From positions 1 through 6,560 of the forward strand of contig DASSDH010000189.1 in assembly GCA_035697245.1 (NCBI GenBank): DNA of 6,560 nucleotides, in the 5' to 3' direction. Positions 1 through 5,999 of this stretch are shown in pieces. The translations under genes were made by a program, and so were the position numbers. Positions within the stretch are counted from its first letter, which is position 1; each line of letters begins with the position of its first letter. Source of the stretch: JACVRX01 sp035697245. Lineage in GTDB: Bacteria; Actinomycetota; Actinomycetes; Jiangellales; Jiangellaceae. The notes beneath the pieces were generated by a model that did not search any database, was not told where the DNA came from, and saw only the letters and a program-made list of their open reading frames with translations.

Positions 1-258
1 CCAGCTGACCTCAAAATGCATCGTCGATTGGGAAGCTGGACTTGGTCTCGCCTCGAACAGCGAGTTGGGGTCGCCATTCGGCAGGTGGCTCGGAATGGCG
101 GCGGCAGGCGGTCCGTTGAAGGGGACGGCTGGGGCACTCCCGAGGCCGGGGGTCCCAGTCGTCGCCCGAAGCCAGCAGGCGGTTACGGCATGACCGCGGC
201 CCGTGACCTCACCGGCCTCGGGGGTCCGGGCCGAATCAGACGATCTGGGCACCGTCAC
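1..258 (-). CDS. Hypothetical protein, N-terminal part, runs off left edge
   Basis: A minus-strand frame opens with GTG at 258-256 and stays open for 86 codons to the window edge. The main support is the ribosome binding site: GGAGGTG lies 5 nt before the GTG, almost ideal anti-16S complementarity. The start GTG overlaps the TGA (257-255) of an upstream frame as GTGA, a layout often seen in coupled genes, although that upstream frame (470-255) is itself not convincing. The protein begins VTVPRSSDSARTPEAGE and is rich in Ala, Pro, Gly and Ser, with a segment PSHLPNGDPNSLFEARP. No domain, signal peptide or membrane segment was recognised. A plus-strand frame at 2-193 is about equally open and has similar third-position GC, so the strand is not certain. 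It would be the next gene downstream of the interrupted NTPase. Confidence 0.33.
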   Translation of the reverse strand, partial: MTVPRSSDSARTPEAGEVTGRGHAVTACWLRATTGTPGLGSAPAVPFNGPPAAAIPSHLPNGDPNSLFEARPSPASQSTMHFEVSW

Positions 259-613
259 CGCGCCACCTCCCCGGCGAACCGCGGCGCGAGCCACCGTGTC
301 CGTTGAGGCGGCCGACGTGCCTCCGACAAGAGCCAAGGTCGACCGGCTCCTGGCCCGCCAGACCCGCCAGCAACCTCGTCACGAGGAGACCGCCGGGACA
401 CGCCACATGACGCTGCGAGGCCGGGGCGGCGCACGGTGCGGATCAGCGTGAACATCCCCATCGGGTGCAAGCAGTGGCTCTACCCGGTGCCGGCGTTCTG
501 GCCGTCCGCACGCGAGTGTTCGCGCGGTCGACCTCAGGTCGCCGCTGCGAGCTGGGCATCGCGGCGGCTCGCCATCGCCCGCAGATGTCCGGGACGGCCT
601 CGGCGCTGTTGGC
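259..613. other. Intergenic stretch downstream of the NTPase gene, no gene supported
   Basis: Several frames are open here on both strands, as usual in GC-rich DNA, but none resembles a known protein or combines a good start with continuous coding character. The minus-strand frame ending at 255 (beginning near 470) lacks a recognisable family. A CGCCGC/GCGGCG pair (540-545 and 561-566) flanks a 15-nt loop just after the NTPase stop. It is too weak, and lacks a T-run, to be called a terminator. Confidence 0.4.
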
Positions 614-2770
614 TCAGCGTGCCTTCCCATCGGACGGGGGGACCCGCTTGCGGTCGGCCATCGTCTTCCAGAAGATCCGGAGGTCCCGTTGGCGGGCACG
701 CTGCCAGGATGCCGATCCTCGCCCGAACCAGTTCGTGGGCCGGCTGAGAAGTGTCTGTTGCCTACGACAAAAGGCCTCACCCAGCTCCTGGCGCTGCGGG
801 GTGCCACGAGGCGGGTAGGGGCAGAGTCCGAACGCGCAGCCGTCCGCGCAACTCGATCCTGGGTTGCTCTTGCCTGGCCGGGCAACGCTGAGGTCGGGCC
901 GCATCGTGGTGCGGTCGCCGATGAGGCACGGTGGAAGGCCGTCCTGGTTCGCTCGACGGAGATACCGCTCGTGCTCGTCGGGCTCTCCCCGTTCGGCCAG
1001 ATTGAGCAGCAGCAGCACGTCGGCGACGAGTTGTTGGGCACGACGGTCCAGCGCGGTCCAGCCTGTCGAGGGCGGGATCCATAGGTTGTGCATCCGAGGT
1101 TGGCTCGGATCGCTCGGGTGAGATCCAACCTTGCTGATCACGCCCGTCTCGTCGATCCACAAGTACCGCTCCGGGCGGACGCTCACCAGCGCCCTGACCG
1201 CGAGCTCCGCCGTCTCGCGAACGAACGGATGCACGTTGTGCCCGGCCGCTGTGCCATTCGTCGCGATCGAGAGCCACCGGTCTACCCGCCTCCTCGGGTC
1301 GGCCCGGGTGCTGGCCACGTTGCGCTCCGACGTCGAGTCGGTGGTGTCCGCGAGCGCCCACAGGGTCAGCGCCTGGATGAGCGTCAGCTGGGAATACCAG
1401 AACCTGCATTGCCCGAGCAGCTCCTCGGCCTGCTCCGCCAGGATGACCCGAGCCTCTGGGGAGGTGGCGAAGTGGCGTGCCCGCCGGTTGGCTGCCGCCT
1501 TGAAGCCCTGGCTGATCGCGATCTCCACTGTGAGGGGCAGTGGGCACTTCCCGTCATCGGGCGGGTCGGACCTGATCCACGCCAACCATTCGACGAGGAA
1601 CGACTTCACCTCTTGTCGATCCGTTTCGTTGCTCACGGAACCAAGGAGCAGGGGGATGAGCCAGGCGCACATGATGAGGCGGCGCCGCTCCATTTCCTTC
1701 TTCTCGCGCTCGTCGGAGGTCCGCTCGGGCGTGGCGACTTCCCTCGGGGTCGGTTCGAACTCGGCGCGAAGCGCATGAAAGGCCGTGTCGCCACCAGAGC
1801 CGATCTCCTCTGCGGTCGCGAGCCGGACCTCGTAGGAGCGCTCTTGGCAAGCGACGTCGAAGAGGTCACGGTACGCCTGTTCGAGCCCCTGGCTGGCAAG
1901 CGCATTCCTGGAGTCCTTGGCGGTCTGGCGGAGCACGTCACCAAATCTGTGCACAAGGTTGAGCTTCGCCGCCACGAGGCCCTGTTCATCTTGGGACTCG
2001 ACGAGTTGCCACCGACCCTTGAGCGCGGCCGCGATCTGGGGGTACCGGGCCCGTCCGCAGGCGCTGTCGACTTCCAATGCCGTCATGTAAAGGTCCAGGG
2101 ACTTCTCGTCCCAGCGTCCGTTCGCTGCGTCCATGAGCTCGCCGACGCTGGGGCGAACTCCTGGTTCGGCGGTCGACTCTCCGTCTCTGGATCGGAACGC
2201 CAATGAGATGAGGAACTCGCGGCTCGGTCCCGGCTTGAGGCAGAGCGCTCCCCTCAGGAATCTCGGCTCGTCGAGAACGACGTCCATGAAGCGTGACCCC
2301 AGGTACGCCTGCATGATGCTGTGTTGGAACCGCACGCGGTCGCCGTGGGCCTCGACCAACCCGAGCTGCTCCCCCCACGTCGCTGCAAGCGCGAGGCTGT
2401 CGCGGGACATAGATTCCGGCTCCTGCGCCCCGATGCGTTGGGCACCATCGGGCCAGTCGCCGTGAAGCTCGATGAGCCGCGCCTTCAGTTTGTCCTCCAG
2501 CAGCTTCGCATGGGCCGCCGAGCTCTCGCTGTCGTGAGGACCCACCAGTTGGTCGAACCTCACCTCGAGGGTGTCCTGCGCCAGTCCGATGCACGCCAGC
2601 GCCGAGATGTGCTCGACCGCGGCGAGTCGAGCCCGACCCGGCAGAGCCAGCTCCGGACGGAGCCGGCCACCGACCAGCGCGTCCGTCCAGGTCTTCAGCA
2701 ATCGGCGCCGTACCCCCACCCGATCCACACCGCGGGTTTCGAGCCCGCCCCCTTCGCTGCGACCCGCCAC
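614..2770 (-). CDS. C-terminal piece of NACHT/STAND NTPase (helical sensor region)
   Basis: This piece lies in the same frame as the P-loop piece, separated from it by the TAA and 15 sense codons. The first possible restart is GTG at 2770, but no good ribosome binding site precedes it, so it may not be translated on its own. Of 718 residues, the segment FQHSIMQAYLGSRFM at 148-162 resembles the end of the winged-helix part of actinobacterial NACHT proteins. The middle is helical and rich in Ala, Leu, Arg and Glu, without clear WD40, TPR or LRR repeats. Near the end come a conserved-looking block HNLWIPPSTGWTALDRRAQQ and four cysteines at 641, 645, 650 and 668 (C-x3-C-x4-C-x17-C, including CPYPP and EAFCRRQQ). 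The tail contains SWQRARQRDLRIFWKTMADR. I recognise this arrangement from long actinobacterial NACHT proteins. The cysteines may bind metal, but that is inference. Confidence 0.68.
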   Translation of the reverse strand: MAGRSEGGGLETRGVDRVGVRRRLLKTWTDALVGGRLRPELALPGRARLAAVEHISALACIGLAQDTLEVRFDQLVGPHDSESSAAHAKLLEDKLKARLIELHGDWPDGAQRIGAQEPESMSRDSLALAATWGEQLGLVEAHGDRVRFQHSIMQAYLGSRFMDVVLDEPRFLRGALCLKPGPSREFLISLAFRSRDGESTAEPGVRPSVGELMDAANGRWDEKSLDLYMTALEVDSACGRARYPQIAAALKGRWQLVESQDEQGLVAAKLNLVHRFGDVLRQTAKDSRNALASQGLEQAYRDLFDVACQERSYEVRLATAEEIGSGGDTAFHALRAEFEPTPREVATPERTSDEREKKEMERRRLIMCAWLIPLLLGSVSNETDRQEVKSFLVEWLAWIRSDPPDDGKCPLPLTVEIAISQGFKAAANRRARHFATSPEARVILAEQAEELLGQCRFWYSQLTLIQALTLWALADTTDSTSERNVASTRADPRRRVDRWLSIATNGTAAGHNVHPFVRETAELAVRALVSVRPERYLWIDETGVISKVGSHPSDPSQPRMHNLWIPPSTGWTALDRRAQQLVADVLLLLNLAERGEPDEHERYLRRANQDGLPPCLIGDRTTMRPDLSVARPGKSNPGSSCADGCAFGLCPYPPRGTPQRQELGEAFCRRQQTLLSRPTNWFGRGSASWQRARQRDLRIFWKTMADRKRVPPSDGKAR

Positions 2771-2815
2771 GGTCCCCAGCAGGTCATGTTGGTACAGCTG
2801 CTTGGTGATTTGAAG

Positions 2816-3835
2816 TTACAGCGGGGCCTCCGTCACCTCGGCCCGCTCGACGACCCAGTCCACCAGGTGCTCGTCGGCGCTGTGCCCGCCCTCGCCGATG
2901 TAAGCCAGTGCGGCCTCCTCGCTCAGCGGCTCCAGCTCGGTCACCGCCGCCTCGATGTCCCTCAGCGGGGCATGCGGCCGCGAGGCGATGACCAGCGGCA
3001 GACTCTGCTCGCCCGCCTCCCGGATCGCGCGCCGTATCAGGATGTCGCGGTCCCTCTGCTTCTCCCCCTCGGCGAACACCTCTTCGAGCCCATCGGCGAG
3101 CACGACGACCCTGTCCTCCTTGCGAAGCCATCGCCACGCTTGGTCGCCGACCGCCCGTGCCACGAGCCCCCTGCGGAGCAGCGACTCGTCCACCTCGCGG
3201 CAAAACCGCACGCGGGCCAACTCGCTGAAGTCGAGCATCCCCTCACCGACCTCGCGCAACCGCACCGGCACCGGGATCGCTCCACGCTGGGCGAGCACCT
3301 CCGTGAGGCGGACCATGACCGCGGTCTTGCCAACCCCGACGCCCCCGATCAGCAGGTACGGCCGCCTCGCCTCACGGTCCCTGAGCTCTTGGCTGATGAC
3401 GTCGCACAGCTCATCTCGCCCAATGACCTGCTCCATTGTGCTGTGGGCGGCAGTCGGCACGAACTCGCGAGCGTTCGTTCTGGCCTTGCGCGCAATGGGC
3501 TGCTTCGCTCGCCACAGTCGCCAGACGACGAACACCGCAGTGACCAGAGCCACCGTCAGAAGGGATGAGCCGAACCCTAGGAAGACGCCGCACTGCGTTT
3601 CGGCGCCCTGGCACCGGTCCTCCAAGTTGACGATCCAGGGCTGGCCACGCACAAACACGGCCACTGCCCAAGCGATCCACAGCACAAAGAGCAGCGCGCC
3701 CGCAGCGATCGCCGTCTCCATTGCCATCGTGCCGCGCCGGCGGTGCCAATGGCTGCCGCTGGCGATCTTGGCAGTCCTCCTCGTCCACGCGCGTAGGTCG
3801 TGCGTCGCTGACGACCAGCGACGAGTCGACGTCAT
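2816..3835 (-). CDS. N-terminal piece of NACHT/STAND NTPase (membrane anchor plus P-loop domain)
   Basis: This 339-residue piece ends at the premature TAA. After a basic N-terminus it has two hydrophobic helices, at about residues 41-63 and 86-106. They are joined by a short loop with two cysteines (75 and 82), which suggests a hairpin anchor with the NTPase in the cytoplasm. The Walker A motif GGVGVGKT lies at 164-171. The Walker B-like strand VVVLADGLEEV is at 243-253, with Asp248 as the likely metal-binding acid. A sensor-like segment LPLVIASRPHAPL lies at 279-291, followed by LEPLSEEAALAYI at 301-313, typical of the end of a NACHT NTPase core. As translated it holds the complete nucleotide-binding core but loses the winged-helix and all helical sensor regions. 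If stable, it would be a membrane-bound ATPase fragment that could interfere with, or no longer perform, STAND signalling. Confidence 0.72.
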   Translation of the reverse strand: MTSTRRWSSATHDLRAWTRRTAKIASGSHWHRRRGTMAMETAIAAGALLFVLWIAWAVAVFVRGQPWIVNLEDRCQGAETQCGVFLGFGSSLLTVALVTAVFVVWRLWRAKQPIARKARTNAREFVPTAAHSTMEQVIGRDELCDVISQELRDREARRPYLLIGGVGVGKTAVMVRLTEVLAQRGAIPVPVRLREVGEGMLDFSELARVRFCREVDESLLRRGLVARAVGDQAWRWLRKEDRVVVLADGLEEVFAEGEKQRDRDILIRRAIREAGEQSLPLVIASRPHAPLRDIEAAVTELEPLSEEAALAYIGEGGHSADEHLVDWVVERAEVTEAPL

Positions 3836-4556
3836 GGCTTCCCCCGTCGGCATTTGCCGTGCCCGGACGCCCCCGCCCAGCCATGTCCGGTGGTCGATCG
3901 CCGTCGGCGGCCGAAGGCCCACAGAACACAGACCATTGACGCCTCGCTTCTCACGACAGGTGGGAAACCCGCACCCCGTAGTTGTCCCGCAACTAAGCGT
4001 AGCCACATGCTCGGACACGGACGAGGGCCTTGCGCTTACCGCCTCTGACAGCAAGGTGGAGCGCCGCGCCGACCGGCCTGCGAGTTAAGGGCTCGAACGG
4101 CCGGTGCTTTTGCGGGCCGTTGTCCGAGTGCGTGTCGCCGCGCGGGCATCCACCGCCGGCAACGGACTGGCTGAGCGCTTGGTGCTACGCCCGCGATCGC
4201 CGACGATCGGTGAGGGTGCGAATGATTGTTCCATCGCCGCAATTCGGGGCTCCGGTCAGCACTGCCCGTCGGGACCCAGAACCTCGCCAAAGACCAGCAC
4301 GCTCGCGGCGGCGACCCCTCGCGCACCGCAAGTGCATCGGTGGGCTCCCGACGATCGGCTTCACCCACACGGAGCGACCGATCTCGGAGCATCCCGACTA
4401 GTGCAGCCGCGTGCCATTCCATGATGACGACAGCGGACCCGGCTTGTTGCAACTCACCGCGATCAGTCAAGCCGTCATCGACCAGTAGGTCGCGGTCAGG
4501 CCGCGGTGCAACGTACGCGCGTCGCTCTGGGAGCGCTTAAGCCCTGCCGCTCTTGT
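3836..4556. other. Stretch between the NTPase start and the excisionase gene, no gene supported
   Basis: Here one would expect the integrase that usually follows an excisionase gene. All six frames were read for tyrosine-recombinase signatures (the C-terminal R..HxxR and Tyr region, such as LGHSS...TYSH) and for serine-recombinase motifs. None was found. Open frames on both strands, up to about 144 codons, look compositional and lack good starts. The part next to the NTPase serves as its leader and contains the palindrome at 3979-3995. Confidence 0.45.
3979..3995. promoter_or_regulatory. 17-bp palindrome upstream of the NTPase gene, candidate operator
   Basis: TAGTTG, a 5-nt spacer TCCCG, then CAACTA form a perfect 6-bp inverted repeat. 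It lies about 145 nt upstream of the chosen NTPase start, on the side from which that minus-strand gene must be transcribed. The size and symmetry suit a dimeric HTH regulator, but no regulator gene is adjacent and no convincing promoter hexamers could be assigned. The function is inferred. Confidence 0.35.
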
Positions 4557-4754
4557 CTACGTTGGCTCTCTACGCGTCACGTCCGTGCCGACGTGCTCCA
4601 CCAGGCACTCGAGGGCATGGACGCGGACAACGACTCGTCGACCGAGGTGGAGCGACGGGATCTCGTCCCGACTGACGTGCTCGTAGGCGAGCGGCCGGGC
4701 ATCCAGGAGCGCTCCAGCCTCCTCGACGGTTAGCGTGAGACGGTCCGTGGCCAT
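4557..4754 (-). CDS. Excisionase-type (MerR-like HTH) DNA-binding protein
   Basis: This 65-residue protein starts MATDRLTLTVEEAGALL and continues with PLAYEHVSRDEIPSLHLGRR and a short VVVRVHALECLVE tail. The pattern is LTVEEAA.LL, then AYE.V.RGEIPSL.LGRR..V....LE.L, which is the standard signature of actinobacterial excisionase/AlpA-like winged HTH proteins. Helix 1 lies at about 10-17, the recognition helix at 21-29 and the wing at 32-44. Such proteins bend DNA at att sites to direct an integrase toward excision, or act as small repressors. Two features suggest decay: the turn between the helices (LLDAR before PLAYE) is about one residue shorter than usual (LLGISR), and an integrase does not follow. 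ATG at 4754 was preferred over GTG at 4763 on family length. Neither has a strong ribosome binding site. Its closeness to the tRNA fragment at 5077-5118 fits an integrative element. Confidence 0.7.
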   Translation of the reverse strand: MATDRLTLTVEEAGALLDARPLAYEHVSRDEIPSLHLGRRVVVRVHALECLVEHVGTDVTRREPT

Positions 4755-4831
4755 GCGAACCACCGCGTCATCAACCAGCCCTCACTGGCGCTAAAGCGAA
4801 CGTGGCCAACGATCTCTCACATCGCGTAGCA

Positions 4832-4883
4832 GGATGAGCGTCACGCCTAGGCCAGCTGCAGGCGCAGCCTGCCGGGCTCATCC
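4832..4883. repeat. Nested inverted repeat, cruciform or hairpin
   Basis: GGATGAGC (4832-4839) is complemented exactly by GCTCATCC (4876-4883). Inside, GCAGGC (4858-4863), a GCA loop and GCCTGC (4867-4872) form a second perfect stem, and GCCTAGGC (4846-4853) is a further palindrome on one arm. No T-run follows on either strand, so a simple terminator is unlikely. Lying upstream of the excisionase gene, it could be a regulatory or recombination-related structure. Confidence 0.4.
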
Positions 4884-4977
4884 ATCCGCGCCCTCGTCAA
4901 TTTCACGCCCGCACTCATACCCCTCCCCCTAGCGCTGTCCGTCAAAGGCGCCAGGTGCTTATCCAAGAGACAAGCAA

Positions 4978-5068
4978 GGTGTAACGCGCCGGATCCGGTA
5001 CACCTGGACGGAGGAACACGTGTACAAAACCGCAGGTCAGCGCACGTACGGGCACTCGCCGATACACC
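4978..5068. repeat. Four phased TACAC boxes next to the attachment site
   Basis: The boxes are TACACC on the minus strand at 4978-4983, TACACC on plus at 4999-5004, TACACG on minus at 5019-5024 and TACACC on plus at 5063-5068. Centre-to-centre distances are 21, 20 and 44 bp, that is two, two and about four helical turns, with alternating orientation. The position, in the 100 bp beside the tRNA core, matches where integrase arm-type or excisionase sites lie in tRNA-integrating elements. The binding protein is not known. Confidence 0.42.
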
Positions 5069-5076
5069 GGAGGGGC

Positions 5077-5118
5077 TTCTTAATCCGCAGGTTCTGGGTT
5101 CGAGTCCCAGGGGTACGC
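5077..5118 (+). other. 3' fragment of tRNA-Lys(CUU), likely attR core
   Basis: The anticodon loop TTCTTAA (anticodon CTT at 5079-5081), 3' anticodon strand TCCGC, variable loop AGGTT and complete T-arm CTGGG-TTCGAGT-CCCAG are all clear. They are followed by the start of the 3' acceptor strand (GGGTACG...). Upstream of the loop the sequence no longer matches a tRNA: the bases before it cannot pair with TCCGC over five positions, and no TAGCTCA or G18-G19 D-arm is present. tRNA-integrating tyrosine recombinases commonly cross over in the anticodon loop and leave the displaced chromosomal 3' half at one end, which is what is seen. As written, the seven acceptor bases put C at the discriminator position. 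One extra G in the G-run would restore A, so this fragment may also have acquired an indel. Confidence 0.7.
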
Positions 5119-5120
5119 AC

Positions 5121-5154
5121 GAAGGCCCTGGTCAGAGTACTGACCAGGGCCTTC
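5121..5154 (+). terminator. Hairpin terminator of the displaced tRNA gene
   Basis: GAAGGCCCTGGTCAG (5121-5135), a 4-nt loop AGTA, and CTGACCAGGGCCTTC (5140-5154) form a perfect 15-bp stem directly after the tRNA 3' end. Only CT follows rather than a T-run, which is common for actinobacterial tRNA terminators. Its retention beside the tRNA fragment indicates that this side of the junction is the original chromosomal flank. Confidence 0.72.
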
Positions 5155-5164
5155 TAGGTTCGGC

Positions 5165-5584
5165 CGGACGCTGCGGACGGTCGAACCGCAGACGGCGGCC
5201 GCGAAGTCAGCCCATGAAAGGCTGGACCAGACGCCGGCGCGAGAGGAGGCTCGCAACGATCGGATCCACGGCGCCATCGAAGTGATCCCCACGCCGCTAT
5301 GGGCAGTGCTGTTCTCAGCGCCGGCCTCATCTTTCGTGTTCATGCTGTTCTTTGCCGACAGCGGGAACGGGCACCCAGCCAGGCATTGCTCACCGGCGCG
5401 GTGGTGGGGGGTGATCACACATCGATACCGCTGCTGGTCAATTTCTCAACAGACCGGTCCACGACGGCAGCGGCGGCCTCCGCGCGGTGGCAATGGAGCG
5501 GACGTTGGAGATTATCGATCAGAGCTGGCGATCGTCGCCCATGACGTGCCACTCCCGTGGGACGAACGCGGGAATCCGTCGTAG
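5165..5584 (+). pseudogene. Decayed, 5'-truncated DUF4239 (bestrophin-like) membrane protein
   Basis: Only the C-terminal half of a DUF4239 protein remains. Frame 2 gives VEPQTAAAKSAHERLDQT, then ARNDRIHGAIEVIPTPLWAV and FVFMLFFAD (about 5180-5359). Frame 1 then gives RERAPSQALLTGAVVG. A short frame 2 piece (VIT) is followed by frame 1 TSIPLLVNF, frame 3 LNRPVHDGSGGLRAVAMERT, and frame 2 ELAIVAHDVPLPWDERGNPS ending at TAG 5582-5584. Joined, these reproduce the family's C-terminal order (IPTPLW, LFFAD, GLRPVAMERTL.IID, DxxGNP). At least five single-base indels are needed: near 5360-5365, in the six-G run 5406-5411, near 5419, at 5445, and at 5520-5524. The N-terminal membrane half is missing, the homology starting right after the tRNA terminator. 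DUF4239 proteins are predicted membrane proteins of unknown function. The family call is from memory of conserved motifs. Confidence 0.68.
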
Positions 5585-5686
5585 GTACTACGTGGAGGCG
5601 GGGCGAGCGCCGGCAGCACGGTGGATGACCCGGTCTCATCCCGTCGGGGCGATGCAGGTGCGCCGACGGCGGGACACGGTGGCGGC

Positions 5687-5979
5687 ATGGGATGCTTGCT
5701 CGCACTCTTCGCCGGGATGTTCCCCGCTTCGCACTCATCATCTTCTGGATCGCGAGGCCTGAGCGGATGGACGACACCTTCACCACGTTCCTCTGGCCGC
5801 TACTCGGCATCATCTTCCTGCCTTTCACGACGCTGATCTATGTGCTCTTGTACGTCCCGGGCACCGGCGTCACCGGCTCCGACTGGTGGTGGATCGCCCT
5901 GGCCGTGATCCTCGACGTCGGCCACTGGGGCGCGACGGCGAGCCAACGGACCACGGTCCCCCGCGGCGCAGCCGTCTGA
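5687..5979 (+). CDS. Small three-helix membrane protein, probably frameshifted near the start
   Basis: A frame running to TGA 5977-5979 encodes RFALIIFWIARPERMDD, FLWPLLGIIFLPFTTLIYVL and WWWIALAVILDVGHWGA, that is three membrane helices. I recognise it as a small conserved actinobacterial membrane protein of unknown function, usually about 95-100 residues. Members normally start with a hydrophobic MG.LLAL.AG.FPR.AL. The matching start, MGCLLALFAGMFP, is encoded from ATG 5687, but in the neighbouring frame. The two join if the C-run at 5722-5725 had five C instead of four. In the uncorrected frame the protein would start at ATG 5692 with the unconvincing MLARTLRRDVP. No strong ribosome binding site is visible. 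It may be a recent pseudogene or a base-call error. It follows the DUF4239 remnant on the same strand. Confidence 0.65.
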
Positions 5980-5999
5980 CCACCGGACAGCGACGGCAG

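Larger units (their letters stand above)
614..3835 (-). pseudogene. Membrane-anchored NACHT/STAND NTPase gene interrupted by an in-frame TAA
   Basis: Read as one gene this is about 1,073 codons plus stop. From the N-terminus it shows two membrane helices, a P-loop NTPase module of NACHT/STAND type, a winged-helix-like region, a long helical region and a conserved C-terminal tail. The frame is continuous except for TAA at 2818-2816. The flanking residues read EVTEAPL-stop-LQITKQLYQHDLL, and in this family the stop position is normally Tyr (APLYLQ...), so a single TAC or TAT to TAA change explains it. The second half stays in the same frame with no other stop. STAND proteins couple ligand sensing to ATP-driven oligomerisation, and bacterial members include anti-phage NACHT and Avs systems. 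The ligand and effector of this one are unknown. The start at 3835 was chosen because GGGGGAAG precedes the ATG. An ATG at 3856 and more distal in-frame codons lack such a site. Sequencing error, readthrough or true inactivation are all possible. Confidence 0.8.
4755..5076. other. Non-coding stretch between the excisionase gene and the tRNA fragment
   Basis: No convincing gene lies here. The stretch holds a nested inverted repeat (4832-4883) and four TACAC boxes (4978-5068). It is somewhat less GC-rich than its surroundings and sits where an element's integrase arm-binding region and the excisionase promoter would be expected. Confidence 0.5.

Noticed and set aside
1088..2206. 372-codon plus-strand open frame
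   Set aside because: It lies entirely opposite the NTPase gene, is Arg/Gly/Leu-rich without recognisable motifs, and is explained by the codon bias of the real gene.
2321..4088. Long plus-strand frames (2321-3568 and 2955-4088)
   Set aside because: They are antisense shadows of the NTPase gene, low in credible motifs. One of them runs unbroken across the region of the TAA, as an unrelated frame can.
4036..4470. 144-codon minus-strand frame at the place where an integrase would be expected
   Set aside because: No recombinase catalytic motif, poor start, and a residue composition (Arg, Ala, Pro, Trp) typical of random GC-rich sequence.
5030..5092. Direct repeat CCGCAGGT at 5030-5037 and 5085-5092
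   Set aside because: Eight bases only, and the second copy is simply part of the tRNA. It is too short to call an att repeat.
5045..5118. A complete tRNA gene with CGTAC (5045-5049) as 5' acceptor
   Set aside because: Only five acceptor pairs form, the D-loop lacks the conserved G18-G19 and TAGCTCA-like features, and the anticodon stem (GGGGC against TCCGC) has two mismatches. Only the 3' half is tRNA-like.
5080..5418. 112-codon minus-strand frame ending in SNPEPAD
   Set aside because: Its end is the antisense translation of the tRNA T-arm and terminator, a well-known source of spurious genes, and its body lies opposite the DUF4239 remnant.
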